64,000 bases of DNA from Maribacter stanieri (GCF_900112245.1 NZ_FOYX01000002.1:248001-312000); one strand, 5' to 3'; numbered from the stretch's first letter, positions 11,337 to 21,071 are shown. Made by a program: numbers and translations. The notes: generated by a model not told the origin, from the sequence alone.

Positions 11337-12202
11337 TTTCTTATTCCTTTTATCATGCGGTCATTGCCAAACATATCTTTTCGCAACTCAATAGTCTTAA
11401 AATTAGACTTCTCTAATAATTGTTTAGTTTCTTCTCCTAAATACTGATTGATCTCTAAATACAAACAACCATTTTCATTTAAATGATTAGCTGCAAAATT
11501 AACCACTGCGCTATAAAACTTTAACGGGTCTTCGTCCGGTACAAAAAGTGCTAAACTAGGCTCATGGTCTATAACATTATTTTGCATTTCTGCTTTTTCT
11601 AATTCTCGTACATATGGCGGATTAGAAATAATAATATCAAATTTTTCATCTAACTCTTTTGCTGAGGTTTCCATATCCAAAGACAATATATCTGCTTCGT
11701 AAAATTTCACATCTGAATTCAGCAAAGCGTTATTTTCCTCAGCTACTTTTAAAGCATCCTTTGAAATATCTAACCCGAATACTTTTGCATCCGTCAGGTT
11801 TTTATCCAAAGAAATAGGAATACAACCACTACCTGTACCCATATCTAAAATGGTCAATGTTCTTTTTAAATTTTCTGCATCTTTTAAAATCCAACGGACT
11901 AATTCTTCAGTTTCTGGTCTCGGTATTAATACATGCTCATTGACCTTAAAATCTAGGTCCATAAAATATGCTGTACCAATAATATGTTGAATAGGCTTCT
12001 CTAGTTTTAATTCTGATAAGGCTTGGAATATAATAGTCTCCTGCTCTATATCAATTACTAGCTCTGGCTGAATTGCCAAAATAAAACGTTCTAAATCAAA
12101 ATAATGTTCAATGAGTAAATAGAAAAAACTATTCACTTCTTCTTTACCGTAGATGACATCTAATTCTGAATGATATATATTTTTGATTTCTCTTAAAAGC
12201 AC
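11333..12202 (-). CDS. prmC: peptide chain release factor N5-glutamine methyltransferase
   Basis: A 289-residue SAM-dependent methyltransferase with an N-terminal helical domain and a C-terminal Rossmann domain. Motif I is DMGTGSGCIPISL, and the catalytic NPPY motif is in IISNPPYVRELE. The HIIGTAYFMDLDF and LIPRPETEELV stretches are typical of PrmC. It methylates the Gln of the GGQ motif in RF1 and RF2 and so supports translation termination. It is the second gene of the minus-strand run, two bases after a GNAT gene. Confidence 0.96.
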
Positions 12203-12204
12203 AG

Positions 12205-12690
12205 TTAAAATGTTTTAAGCATAAAAACAGGACAAGAATAATGACCTGTATCTCCCATTCTGGCATCAATATATTCAAATCCCATTTTCTTATATAATTT
12301 TTGAGCAGCCTCCATATTTGGCATGGTCTCTAAATAACAGGCATCAAAACCATATTCTTTGGCACGTTCTAAACATACCGTTATCATTTTGTGACCTACA
12401 CCTTTACCTCTCGCCTCTTCTAAAAAGTACATTTTCTGAAGCTCACTCACATTACCTTCATAATTATCTAACTGCGCAAAACCTGCACAACCTAAAATAG
12501 AACCATTAGCCTCTGCAACAAAATAAGTTGCCTTAGGTTTCTCATAATGCTCAAACATTTGATCTAATGAGGGATCTTCATAAGCCGTACCTACTTTTGG
12601 CACACCTAAGTCTGCCAACACTTGCCGTATAACTTTGGCTACTTGTGGGTTATCTTCCTTTCTAATTTCGCGGATCACGACATTTTCCAT
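12205..12690 (-). CDS. GNAT family N-acetyltransferase
   Basis: A 161-residue acetyltransferase. Motif A is MYFLEEARGKGVGHKMI (about residues 87-103), with the Arg-Gly-Lys-Gly-Val-Gly pyrophosphate loop. Motif B follows as LETMPNMEAAQKLYKKMGF. It is the first gene of the minus-strand run leading into prmC, starting 77 bases from the divergent ribD start. The substrate is not predictable from sequence. Confidence 0.88.
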   Translation of the reverse strand: MENVVIREIRKEDNPQVAKVIRQVLADLGVPKVGTAYEDPSLDQMFEHYEKPKATYFVAEANGSILGCAGFAQLDNYEGNVSELQKMYFLEEARGKGVGHKMITVCLERAKEYGFDACYLETMPNMEAAQKLYKKMGFEYIDARMGDTGHYSCPVFMLKTF

Positions 12691-12718
12691 ATCAATAATG
12701 CAATAGGTTTTAAAGTAC

Positions 12719-12726
12719 TATTTTTG
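12719..12726 (+). promoter_or_regulatory. flavobacterial -7 box for ribD
   Basis: TATTTTTG matches TANNTTTG and lies 41 bases before the ribD start. No clear TTG was seen at the -33 position. Confidence 0.5.
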
Positions 12727-12767
12727 AGGTGTGAAGATACGTGATATGCGTATAATGTTAAAGTCTG

Positions 12768-13874
12768 ATGTCCATTAATAATCTAGATACCAACAATTCG
12801 ATGCCGTTACATTTAGTTTCTCTTTCTACAGATGAAAAATACATGCTTCGTTGTATTCAAGTAGCTAAAAACGGACTTGGAACTACAGCTCCAAACCCTA
12901 TGGTTGGTGCCGTTATTGTACATAAAGATAGAATTATAGGCGAAGGATTTACCAGTGCATACGGTGGTTCTCACGCTGAGGTTAATGCCATTAACTCTGT
13001 TTCTAATATTTCACTTTTAAAATCATCTACCATTTATGTAACCTTAGAACCCTGTTCTCATTATGGTAAAACTCCGCCTTGTGCTGATTTGATTGTTAAG
13101 ATGGGGATACCTAATGTTGTAATAGGATTAAAAGACCCGCATGAAAAAGTTGCAGGTAACGGAATCAAAAAATTAGAAGCTGCAGGATGCGTGGTTAAAG
13201 TAGGTGTCCTACAAAAAGAATGCGAAGAACATCATAAACGCTTTCTCACCTTTTTCACCAAAAAACGACCATATCTAATTTTGAAGTGGGCAGAAACTGC
13301 TGACGGATTTATTGCTCCTGAACCTTTAAAACGCGAAGAAGAAAAGAAACCCTATTGGATTACCAATACCAAATCCCGACAATTAGTACATAAATGGCGC
13401 AGCGAAGAGGCTGGTATTTTAGTAGGTACAAATACAGTGTTGGCTGACAATCCGCAATTAAACCTAAGAGATTGGGCTGGCAAAGCACCTACACGAATTG
13501 TTTTAGATAGAAGCTTAAAGATTTCTAGAGATTATCACGTTCTTGACGGAAAACAAAAGACCATTATCTGCACCGAAATAACAGATAGCAACTCCCATTT
13601 AGAAGGAGTAACTTATAAAATCATCAATTTTAATTCTGATGTACCGCAACAGCTATGTAATGTGATGCATGAAGAGCAGATACAAAGTGTAATAATTGAA
13701 GGCGGCTCACAAACACTGCAAAGTTTTATTGATGCCAACCTGTGGGATGAAGCTCGAATTTTTAAAGGAGCGAATAATTTCACAAAAGGTATCGCTGCAC
13801 CAAAAATTGCAGGACGCAACCAACAACAAATTCAAATTTTAACCGACCAACTAACCATAGTACGAAATGATTAA
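12768..13874 (+). CDS. ribD: bifunctional riboflavin biosynthesis deaminase/reductase
   Basis: A 368-residue two-domain enzyme. The N-terminal cytidine-deaminase fold shows the zinc motifs HAEVNAI and PCSHYGKTPPC; the C-terminal part (about 160-368) is the RibD reductase with GTNTVLADNPQLNLR and IEGGSQTLQSF. It converts the pyrimidine product of GTP cyclohydrolase II towards lumazine precursors for FMN and FAD. The first 24 residues are a little longer than usual; Met25 (MLRCIQVAKNG) is where family similarity starts. The HAD gene overlaps its end by eight bases. Confidence 0.95.
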   Translation: MSINNLDTNNSMPLHLVSLSTDEKYMLRCIQVAKNGLGTTAPNPMVGAVIVHKDRIIGEGFTSAYGGSHAEVNAINSVSNISLLKSSTIYVTLEPCSHYGKTPPCADLIVKMGIPNVVIGLKDPHEKVAGNGIKKLEAAGCVVKVGVLQKECEEHHKRFLTFFTKKRPYLILKWAETADGFIAPEPLKREEEKKPYWITNTKSRQLVHKWRSEEAGILVGTNTVLADNPQLNLRDWAGKAPTRIVLDRSLKISRDYHVLDGKQKTIICTEITDSNSHLEGVTYKIINFNSDVPQQLCNVMHEEQIQSVIIEGGSQTLQSFIDANLWDEARIFKGANNFTKGIAAPKIAGRNQQQIQILTDQLTIVRND

Positions 13875-14469
13875 AAACATCATATTTGATTTTGGAGATA
13901 TCTTCATTAATCTTGATAAGCAAGCCCCTTTATTAGAAATGGCAAAATTCGGATTCACCGAATTGACTCCTGAATTAGATACCATTTTCAAAAAATATGA
14001 AATGGGCTTAATGGAGTCTGATGAATTTGTTGATAAACTACAAGCTATTTTCACCAATGCTACTAAAGAACAAATTAGAGATGCATGGAACTCTATAATT
14101 TTAGATTTTCCTGAAGAGCGACTAACTTTCATCGAGAAATTAAATAGCGACAAACAATACAGATTATTCTTATTGAGCAATACCAACGACCTACATATAG
14201 AAAAAGTAAAAGACGCTATGGGAATGCAACGATTTAATAGGTTTCAAAATTGTTTTGAGGTTTTCTATCTTTCTCAAGAAATGAAAATGCGTAAACCTAA
14301 TGCTAACATTTACGAAAAAGTTCTAAGCGATAACAAACTAATAGCCGACGAAACATTTTTTGTGGATGACACCAAGGAAAATACTGATAGTGCTTCTAAA
14401 TTGGGAATACACTGTTGGAACCTTCAAGTAGGCAAAGATGATGTACAAGAAATCTTAAGTCATCTTTAA
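13867..14469 (+). CDS. HAD-superfamily hydrolase
   Basis: A 200-residue haloacid-dehalogenase-like phosphatase. Motif I is IIFDFGDIFINLD at the N-terminus, motif II is LLSNTND near residue 99, and motif III/IV is KMRKPNANIY followed by FFVDDTKENT. The alpha-helical cap lies between motifs I and II, as in subfamily IA. It overlaps the ribD end by eight bases, so it may supply a phosphatase step in the riboflavin pathway. This is only inference from position; many such enzymes are promiscuous. Confidence 0.88.
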   Translation: MIKNIIFDFGDIFINLDKQAPLLEMAKFGFTELTPELDTIFKKYEMGLMESDEFVDKLQAIFTNATKEQIRDAWNSIILDFPEERLTFIEKLNSDKQYRLFLLSNTNDLHIEKVKDAMGMQRFNRFQNCFEVFYLSQEMKMRKPNANIYEKVLSDNKLIADETFFVDDTKENTDSASKLGIHCWNLQVGKDDVQEILSHL

Positions 14470-14470
14470 A

Positions 14471-15355
14471 ATGATGTATTTAGCATTCAGCATCCTTTTT
14501 TCTAGTTTAATTTTCGTAGTCTTTAAATTATATGCCAAATATCAGGTTCAAACAATTTACGCCATAATCACTAATTACTTTGTGGCTTGTACCGTAGGTA
14601 TTCTGTATTATAAAGAACCAATTAACCTAGGTGATATAACCCAGAAAAGTTGGTTTTGGGGAAGTTTAGCCTTAGGATTATTATTTATAGTAATTTTCAA
14701 CCTAATGGCGGCAACCTCCCAAAAATTAGGAGTATCCGTTGCTTCTGTTGCCACCAAAATGTCACTAACGATTCCCGTATTATTCGGTGTTTTCTTTTAT
14801 AAAGAAGAACTTAGCATATTAGAAGTTTTTGGAATTGTTTTAGCCCTTTTAGCGGTTTACTTTACATCATTAAAAAAGAATAAAATTAAAGCGGAGAAAT
14901 GGGCATTTGCCCTTCCAGTACTAGTTTTTCTAGGATCAGGTATAATAGATACTAGTATAAAATACTTTCAAGATGCCCATATGCCCGAAGAAGAATATGC
15001 GTTATTTTCGGCAACAGTGTTTGCTTCTGCTGGAATATTTGGATTATTTTTTATTGGGTTTAAATCTACCCAACAGCAACTAAAAGTAAATTTAAAAAAT
15101 ATTATTGGCGGTATTTGCCTTGGAGTACCTAATTATTTCTCCATCTTTTTTTTACTTAAAGCGTTGCAACACCCTACATGGAACAGTGCATCTGTTTTTA
15201 CGATAAACAATGTAGCAATAGTTATGTTCTCAACTTTATTGGGTATTATATTGTTTAGAGAACGCCTAACGGTTAAAAACTGGTTCGGCATAGGATTAGC
15301 TATATTTAGTATTGTTTTAGTAGCATTTGGTCAACGATTAATGACTTACCTGTAA
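14471..15355 (+). CDS. DMT-superfamily (EamA) transporter
   Basis: A 294-residue membrane protein with ten predicted segments arranged as two EamA repeats. The first covers about 1-130 (including VASVATKMSLTIPVLFGVFF) and the second 140-294 (ending NNVAIVMFSTLLGIILFRERL and FGIGLAIFSIVLVAFG). Members export or import small metabolites at the inner membrane. It starts one base after the HAD stop, clearly in the same transcription unit. The substrate is unknown; a link to riboflavin or its precursors is only a possibility. Confidence 0.88.
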   Translation: MMYLAFSILFSSLIFVVFKLYAKYQVQTIYAIITNYFVACTVGILYYKEPINLGDITQKSWFWGSLALGLLFIVIFNLMAATSQKLGVSVASVATKMSLTIPVLFGVFFYKEELSILEVFGIVLALLAVYFTSLKKNKIKAEKWAFALPVLVFLGSGIIDTSIKYFQDAHMPEEEYALFSATVFASAGIFGLFFIGFKSTQQQLKVNLKNIIGGICLGVPNYFSIFFLLKALQHPTWNSASVFTINNVAIVMFSTLLGIILFRERLTVKNWFGIGLAIFSIVLVAFGQRLMTYL

Positions 15356-15375
15356 AACAAGCCCAATTAATTTAT

Positions 15376-15978
15376 ATGGATACCTATAAAACTATTTCGA
15401 AACCATCTGAACCTATTTTGTTCAAAGAACGAAAGAGTAAATTTTATGGATATTGTTTTCCTGTATCCGATGAAGAAACTATTAAAGCACATATTGAAGC
15501 ATTAAGAAAAGAATACCCTACGGCCAATCATGTTTGTTATGCTTGGCAAATGGGTATTGAAACAAAATCTTATCGTGCAAATGACGATGGCGAACCTAAC
15601 AATTCTGCAGGTATGCCCATTTATGGTCAATTACAGTCTTTTGATGTCACTAACACATTAGTTGCTGTTGTTCGTGTTTTTGGTGGAACAAAACTAGGTG
15701 TAGGCGGTTTAATTAGTGCATATAAAGAGGCTGCAAAGTTAGCTTTAGAAAATGCCAAAATAATAACTAAGGTTTTACAGAAACAAGTGTCGGTAATTTT
15801 TGAATACTCAGAAATGGATATTGTAATGCGATTAGTAAAAAAACACCAACTGAACATTATATCACAAGATTTACATTTAAAATGTAAAATTGTTTTATCC
15901 GTGAACAAAAGTGATTTCAAAAAAACAGTAAAACTTTTAAAAGCACATCACAAATTAGAAACAAAGGAAATTGACTAG
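15376..15978 (+). CDS. YigZ/IMPACT family protein
   Basis: A 200-residue protein with the UPF0029 IMPACT fold. Signature stretches are FKERKSKFYGYCFPV near the start, ANDDGEPNNSAGMPIYGQL around residue 73, and VVRVFGGTKLGVGGLISAY around residue 99. The C-terminal ferredoxin-like domain (about 135-200) is the ribosome-EF-G-like domain found in YigZ. The function in bacteria is uncertain; eukaryotic IMPACT affects translation control. It ends three bases before the end of the opposing thioesterase gene. Confidence 0.9.
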   Translation: MDTYKTISKPSEPILFKERKSKFYGYCFPVSDEETIKAHIEALRKEYPTANHVCYAWQMGIETKSYRANDDGEPNNSAGMPIYGQLQSFDVTNTLVAVVRVFGGTKLGVGGLISAYKEAAKLALENAKIITKVLQKQVSVIFEYSEMDIVMRLVKKHQLNIISQDLHLKCKIVLSVNKSDFKKTVKLLKAHHKLETKEID

Positions 15979-15981
15979 TTT

Positions 15982-16380
15982 CTAATACTTCAATTTATCC
16001 AATAACACCTGTGGACATTTGGTAGGTCTTTTTCGTTTCATATCCATAAAAACCAAAACAGTATTTGCTGTAGCCAATAATTCTCCTGCTTCGTTTATTA
16101 TTTCATAATCAAATTCAATTCGTACAGCAGGTTTTTTATTCAATATAACCTTAACCGTTATCAAATCATCATACAAAGCCGGCTTTAAAAAATTGATCGA
16201 TAAACTTATTACCGGAAGCATTATACCTCCTTCTTCCATGCTTTTGTAAGAAATTCCTAACGACCTTAACCATTCAACTCTTGCTAATTCTAGATATTGA
16301 GCATAATTGCCATGATAGACAACGCCCATCTGGTCTGTTTCACTGTATCTTATTCGAAAAGAAATTTCGTTTGTTCGCAT
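15982..16380 (-). CDS. acyl-CoA thioesterase, 4-hydroxybenzoyl-CoA thioesterase fold
   Basis: A 132-residue single hot-dog domain. The catalytic signature YSETDQMGVVYHGNYAQYLE near residue 10 contains the active-site Asp of the YbgC/FadM group, and WLRSLGISYKSMEEGG follows as in the family. It hydrolyses acyl-CoA thioesters in the cytoplasm; the chain length is not predictable. It converges on yigZ and is divergent from dnaA, with a 202-base AT-rich gap between. Confidence 0.9.
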   Translation of the reverse strand: MRTNEISFRIRYSETDQMGVVYHGNYAQYLELARVEWLRSLGISYKSMEEGGIMLPVISLSINFLKPALYDDLITVKVILNKKPAVRIEFDYEIINEAGELLATANTVLVFMDMKRKRPTKCPQVLLDKLKY

Positions 16381-16582
16381 TTATTTAAAGTAAAAAGTAT
16401 ATATTTAAAAGCTCCCCTATTGAGTAAACGAACATGAGAAAAAAAAAGGTTAAATTCAATGACAATCGATTTTTTTTTTTAATAATTTGTTCACATATTT
16501 GCCCAAGTTGAACGAGAACCTATGTTGATTTAATTTAATCACCTATAGCTCAACGCTAACCATTAAAAGTGTAAAATTTATT

Positions 16583-18007
16583 ATGAGTGTTACTGCAAAT
16601 TCCGTATGGAAAAACTGTTTGGTGTTTATTAAGGATAATATCCAACCGCAGGCATTCAAAACATGGTTTGAACCTATCAAGCCTGTTAAGCTATCTGAAA
16701 ACGCATTAAGTATTCAAGTTCCAAGTAAATTCTTTTACGAGTGGCTAGAAGAACATTATGTTAAACTTTTAAAAGTAGCTCTTACCAAAGAATTAGGAGA
16801 AACAGCAAAATTGGTATACATCATTCGTATGGAGAATACCTACGGAAACAAAGAACCTTTTACTGAAAAGATCCCTAGTTCTAACAGAGGTGCAATGGCA
16901 GCTCAGGAAATGGATGTTCCAATTAAGTCTAAAAATCCAGAATTACGTAATCCTTTTGTAATTCCAGGAATAAGAAATATAAAAATAGAATCGCAATTAA
17001 ACCCTAATTACAATTTTGATAATTTCCTAGAGGGTGATTCTAACCGTTTAGCAAGATCTGCAGGTATGGCAGTTGCCAATAAACCAGGTGGCACCTCATT
17101 TAATCCGCTTTTAGTTTTTGGAGGTGTTGGTCTTGGAAAAACACACTTAGCACACGCTATTGGTGTTGAAATAAAAGATAAATATCCAGAACGTACCGTT
17201 TTATATATTTCTGCTGAGAAATTTACGCAACAGTACATAGAATCGGTAAAGAAAAATACTAGAAATGATTTTATCCATTTCTATCAGTTAATAGATGTTT
17301 TGATTATTGACGATGTTCAATTCTTATCTGGGAAATCTGGTACACAAGATGTGTTCTTCCATATTTTCAATCACTTACATCAAAATGGAAAACAAGTAAT
17401 ACTTACTTCAGACAAAGCCCCTGTAGATATGCAGGATATTGAACAACGTTTACTTTCTCGTTTTAAATGGGGATTATCTGCAGAATTGCAAAGTCCAGAT
17501 TACGAAACAAGAATCTCTATCTTAAAGAATAAATTATATAGAGACGGTGTTGAAATACCTGAAGACATTATTGAGTATGTTGCAAAGCATATTAAGTCAA
17601 ACATAAGAGAACTAGAAGGTGCCATTATTTCTTTAATTGCACAATCTACTTTAAACAAGAGAGAAGTAACTATAGAACTTGCACAGCAAGTGGTTGAAAA
17701 ATTCGTTAAGAATACTAAACGAGAAGTTTCAATTGATTACATACAAAAAGTAGTTTCTGATTACTTTGAAATGGATGTTGCCACTTTACAGTCAAAAACT
17801 AGAAAAAGGCATATTGTACAAGCAAGACAGCTAGCTATGTTTTTCGCTAAAAAGTTTACTAAGGCATCGTTGGCCAGTATAGGTTCTCAAATTGGAAAAA
17901 GAGATCATGCTACCGTTTTACATGCTTGTAAAACCGTAGATAACTTAGCAGAGACAGATAAGCAATTTCGTAAGTATATCGACGACTTAACAAAGAAATT
18001 CTCTTAA
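16583..18007 (+). CDS. dnaA: chromosomal replication initiator protein
   Basis: A 474-residue AAA+ initiator with all four domains. Domain I runs about 1-85, then a short linker, the AAA+ domain with Walker A GGVGLGKTH (180-188) and Walker B VLIIDDVQF, and the C-terminal DNA-binding domain with the DnaA-box signature KRDHATVLHACKTV. It binds ATP and melts the origin. The upstream gap contains a long T run and short dyads, but I see no cluster of TTATCCACA boxes, so I do not call an origin here. A phosphatase gene follows 12 bases later. Confidence 0.98.
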   Translation: MSVTANSVWKNCLVFIKDNIQPQAFKTWFEPIKPVKLSENALSIQVPSKFFYEWLEEHYVKLLKVALTKELGETAKLVYIIRMENTYGNKEPFTEKIPSSNRGAMAAQEMDVPIKSKNPELRNPFVIPGIRNIKIESQLNPNYNFDNFLEGDSNRLARSAGMAVANKPGGTSFNPLLVFGGVGLGKTHLAHAIGVEIKDKYPERTVLYISAEKFTQQYIESVKKNTRNDFIHFYQLIDVLIIDDVQFLSGKSGTQDVFFHIFNHLHQNGKQVILTSDKAPVDMQDIEQRLLSRFKWGLSAELQSPDYETRISILKNKLYRDGVEIPEDIIEYVAKHIKSNIRELEGAIISLIAQSTLNKREVTIELAQQVVEKFVKNTKREVSIDYIQKVVSDYFEMDVATLQSKTRKRHIVQARQLAMFFAKKFTKASLASIGSQIGKRDHATVLHACKTVDNLAETDKQFRKYIDDLTKKFS

Positions 18008-18019
18008 AATTTACTTTAC

Positions 18020-18472
18020 ATGAAGGTGTTAATGGTTTGCCTAGGTAATATATGCAGGTCGCCATTGGCAGAAGGCATTCTTAAAAGTAAAGTTGATGCT
18101 ACAAATATTTACGTTGACTCCGCAGGAACTGCCGGATACCATGTAGGTAATGCACCAGACCCAAGATCTATTAAGGTTGCTCATGAACACGGTATAGATA
18201 TTAGCTCTCAGGTATGCAGAAAATTTACAGTTTCAGATTTTGATACTTTTGACTTAATCTATGCCATGGACAAAAGCAATTATGGTAACATAATTCATTT
18301 AGCCAGAAGAAAAGAAGATGCCGAGAAAGTCAAACTACTTTTAAGTGAATTGAACACTCAATATATTGAAGTTCCAGACCCATACTATGACGCTGAAGAC
18401 GGATTTGAAAACGTATTTCAAATGATAGACAAAGCTTGTAACATTATAGCCGCAAGATTAGAAAGTAAATAA
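18020..18472 (+). CDS. low molecular weight protein-tyrosine phosphatase
   Basis: A 150-residue phosphatase with the P-loop CLGNICRS (Cys7 to Arg13) at the extreme N-terminus and the general-acid segment VPDPYYDAEDGFENVF near residue 125. Both are diagnostic of LMW-PTPs. It removes phosphate from phosphotyrosine or arginine, or from small molecules, in the cytoplasm. The dnaA-LMWPTP-methyltransferase order, with 12- and 0-base gaps, indicates one operon. Confidence 0.94.
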   Translation: MKVLMVCLGNICRSPLAEGILKSKVDATNIYVDSAGTAGYHVGNAPDPRSIKVAHEHGIDISSQVCRKFTVSDFDTFDLIYAMDKSNYGNIIHLARRKEDAEKVKLLLSELNTQYIEVPDPYYDAEDGFENVFQMIDKACNIIAARLESK

Positions 18473-19195
18473 ATGAGCACACAAAACGGGAAAATAGGTA
18501 AAGTTTATTTGATACCTTCTACATTGGGCGATATGCCTCCTTTAGAAGTTTTACCAATTTCAATTAAACAAACCATAGAAAGGTTAGACCACTATGTGGT
18601 AGAAAACGAAAAGACTGCTCGACATTTTATAAAAAAAATTAGCCCTAGAAAATCTCAACCCAGTTTAAAACTATTCGTTTTAAACAAATTTACGGAACCT
18701 GAAGAAATTCCTAGTTTTCTAAACCCATGCTTAGAAGGCTTTGATGTTGGTATCCTTTCAGAAGCAGGTTGCCCCGGTATTGCCGATCCAGGTGCTGCTG
18801 TCGTAAAGATTGCCCACGATAAAAATATTCAGGTAATTCCTTTGGTTGGACCATCCTCTATTTTATTGGCATTAATGGGAAGTGGCATGAACGGTCAAAA
18901 TTTTGCATTCAACGGCTATTTACCTATTGAAGGTACTGAGCGCAAAAAGTACATTAAAAACTTAGAACGCAAATCTAAAGAAGAAAAACAGTCGCAGGTG
19001 TTTATAGAAACCCCTTACCGAAACAATAAAATGCTAGAAGAACTAATTAAAACTTTAGCTCCTAGTACTAGGGTATGTGTTGCCGCTGATATAACCTTAC
19101 CAACAGAATATATTAAAACCAAGACTGCCATTAATTGGAAAAGGGAAAACGTAGATTTACATAAAAGACCTGCAATTTTTATAATTCAAGCATAA
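18473..19195 (+). CDS. SAM-dependent methyltransferase, tetrapyrrole methylase (RsmI-like) fold
   Basis: A 240-residue enzyme of the TP-methylase superfamily. It has KVYLIPSTLGD at the N-terminus, LSEAGCPGIADPGAAVVKIA near residue 97 and PLVGPSSILLALMGSGMNGQ near residue 120, the order seen in RsmI. It is shorter and more divergent than typical RsmI (16S rRNA C1402 2'-O-methyltransferase), so I give the fold and not a substrate. It starts at the base after the phosphatase stop and ends in a hairpin shared with the converging gene. Confidence 0.85.
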   Translation: MSTQNGKIGKVYLIPSTLGDMPPLEVLPISIKQTIERLDHYVVENEKTARHFIKKISPRKSQPSLKLFVLNKFTEPEEIPSFLNPCLEGFDVGILSEAGCPGIADPGAAVVKIAHDKNIQVIPLVGPSSILLALMGSGMNGQNFAFNGYLPIEGTERKKYIKNLERKSKEEKQSQVFIETPYRNNKMLEELIKTLAPSTRVCVAADITLPTEYIKTKTAINWKRENVDLHKRPAIFIIQA

Positions 19196-19224
19196 AAAAA
19201 CCTTGACAATTAAATGTCAAGGTT
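19194..19224 (-). terminator. shared terminator between convergent genes
   Basis: AACCTTGACA (19199-19208) pairs with TGTCAAGGTT (19215-19224) around a six-base loop. The A tract at 19194-19200 gives a U run on the minus strand, so it is strongest for the gene at 19251-19880. It probably also stops the plus-strand operon. Confidence 0.8.
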
Positions 19225-19250
19225 CCTCATTTTCATATCCACTTAAATTT

Positions 19251-19880
19251 TTATATTCTTGGGTTGCGTTTAGCTTCAATCATTGAAACATCATAACCCG
19301 AAAACTTTTTCATATAATTAGAGATACTTGTACCGTATCCGTCGCTGATTTCCATACGACCATGTGATCTTAAATATAACTTTACGTTACCTGGCCCTGC
19401 TAAATGAGCTGCTGCCAAAATACCAGATTCAGTAACTTCCACTCCATTCATATATACACCAACGAAGCGTTTAATATCTCGTCTTAAAATCCATTTGTTA
19501 CGAGAGGTATTTACAAGAAAAACTTTTTCCTGCAATACAGGATTGTTCAAAAACTGATTTCCGTTGTAAACACCGACCAATTCTAACGTACCTAATCCAA
19601 ATTGATATTTACCTAAATATCCAAAAGTGTTAGTTACAAAATAATTGCCTTGAGACTCTTTAAAAGCTAACGCTTCCTTAAAGCCTATAAATTGACTACC
19701 TAAAAATGGTGGTGCAATTTGATAATTTGACAATAGAGCTTCGTCTTGAGGAAACGAAACTAAAGTAGATTCTTTTACTCTTAGCTGCTCAGGCACTTCA
19801 ACCTTAAAAGGTTTAAATCCATAACCAGATAAAATAAACATCACAATAAGAGGACAACTTGCTAATATCCATCTTTTCAT
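19251..19880 (-). CDS. exported lysozyme-fold protein (probable peptidoglycan-acting)
   Basis: A 209-residue protein with an N-terminal hydrophobic segment (about 5-22) that acts as signal or anchor. The core has FKESQGNY (Glu75) and GYLGKYQFG, matching transglycosylase-type lysozyme folds in which the Glu is catalytic, then ILAAAHLAGPGNVKLYL. I infer a muralytic role from these motifs, and mltG next upstream on the same strand fits. A TACCTTTG -7 box lies 58 bases ahead, so it has its own promoter. Confidence 0.65.
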   Translation of the reverse strand: MKRWILASCPLIVMFILSGYGFKPFKVEVPEQLRVKESTLVSFPQDEALLSNYQIAPPFLGSQFIGFKEALAFKESQGNYFVTNTFGYLGKYQFGLGTLELVGVYNGNQFLNNPVLQEKVFLVNTSRNKWILRRDIKRFVGVYMNGVEVTESGILAAAHLAGPGNVKLYLRSHGRMEISDGYGTSISNYMKKFSGYDVSMIEAKRNPRI

Positions 19881-19937
19881 ACTTTTTATTTCTTAAGACT
19901 TACGGCGACTACTATTTGCTTGCTTAAATTTCTGCGG

Positions 19938-19945
19938 CAAAGGTA
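19938..19945 (-). promoter_or_regulatory. -7 box for the lysozyme-fold gene
   Basis: On the minus strand this reads TACCTTTG, an exact TANNTTTG match, 58 bases before the start at 19880. Confidence 0.5.
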
Positions 19946-20027
19946 GAACGGAAATAATAAGAGTTTAAAAAGGTTCTGTTAAAAGAATCTAGATTTAGTT
20001 AACAAGTTCTAAAACTCGGTTAAAAGC

Positions 20028-21071
20028 TTACCTATTGATTTTCTGAGCATTAATCCATCGGATGTACTGCTCTTTATTTCGGTTATGTTGCGTTAAATTC
20101 TCTGCAAACATGTGATATCCGAACTTTTCGACATTTGCAACGAAGTAATAATAGTTATGTTTTTTAGGATTTAAAACAGCATCGATGGCCGTAATATCTG
20201 GCATTGCAATTGGTCCAGGAGGCAAACCAGCATACTTATAAGTATTATATGGCGAATCCATCTCCAAATCTCTATACAAGACTCTTTTAATGATAGTATC
20301 GTAATTACCGGTTTCTTTCTTAATAGCATAAATAACAGTTGGATCTGCCTGTAACAACATGCCTTTTCTCAATCTATTAAGATAAACCCCTGCAACAGTT
20401 GGTCTTTCATCTACTTTTGCGGTTTCTTTATGGACTATAGATGCTAAAGCTATAACTTCATCAGGCTTTAAACCCAATGCACTAGCTTTTTCTTTACGGG
20501 TATCTGTCCAAAAACGATTATACTCCTTTAACATTCTACCCCTAAAACCTTCTGCCGAAGTATTCCAGAAAAACTCATAACTGTTAGGAATGTATAGTGA
20601 AATTTTATTATCATCATCAAAGCCATTGGCTTTCAAAAACTCTTTATCATCAAACGCCGCAACCAAGGCAACACTATCGGCTTCAATTTGACTAGCAATT
20701 CTACCAGCTAGGTCATTTATACTTTCCTGATTATTAAAAGATACTTTAACAGGTAAATTTCCACTTCGCAATGAGTTTACTATCTCATTGTTATTCATCC
20801 CTTTAGCTATCCTATATCTACCAGGTTTTATATTGCTTATATACCCTTTTCTTTCTGCAGCAGATTTAAACGAACTAAAGTCCTCTAATAAAGGAGCAAG
20901 ACGTTCTTCCAAATCACTTACGGATGCATTGCTTGGAATAAAAACTATAGCTTCGTCATTATTAAAATTTGTATTTGGGGTAAAGAAAGTTCCAAATACT
21001 ATGTAGGCAAAAATTCCGCCCCCAATTAAACCTACGAGCGCAATACCCAATAAAATACGTTTGATGTACAT
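20028..21071 (-). CDS. mltG: endolytic murein transglycosylase
   Basis: A 347-residue YceG/MltG protein. One N-terminal membrane segment (about 5-27) is followed by a LysM-like subdomain and then the catalytic domain with LASIVHKETAK (catalytic Glu216) and YNTYKYAGLPPGPIA, the family signature. It cuts nascent glycan strands at the inner membrane and so sets chain length. Its start codon shares a base with the stop of the upstream GNAT gene (TAATG), showing coupling with the GNAT-dapF unit. Confidence 0.95.
   Translation of the reverse strand: MYIKRILLGIALVGLIGGGIFAYIVFGTFFTPNTNFNNDEAIVFIPSNASVSDLEERLAPLLEDFSSFKSAAERKGYISNIKPGRYRIAKGMNNNEIVNSLRSGNLPVKVSFNNQESINDLAGRIASQIEADSVALVAAFDDKEFLKANGFDDDNKISLYIPNSYEFFWNTSAEGFRGRMLKEYNRFWTDTRKEKASALGLKPDEVIALASIVHKETAKVDERPTVAGVYLNRLRKGMLLQADPTVIYAIKKETGNYDTIIKRVLYRDLEMDSPYNTYKYAGLPPGPIAMPDITAIDAVLNPKKHNYYYFVANVEKFGYHMFAENLTQHNRNKEQYIRWINAQKINR

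Noticed and set aside
16381-16582. Replication origin upstream of dnaA
   Set aside because: There is a T run and an AT-rich stretch but no cluster of TTATCCACA-like boxes; the best is a single TTGTTCACA with two mismatches.
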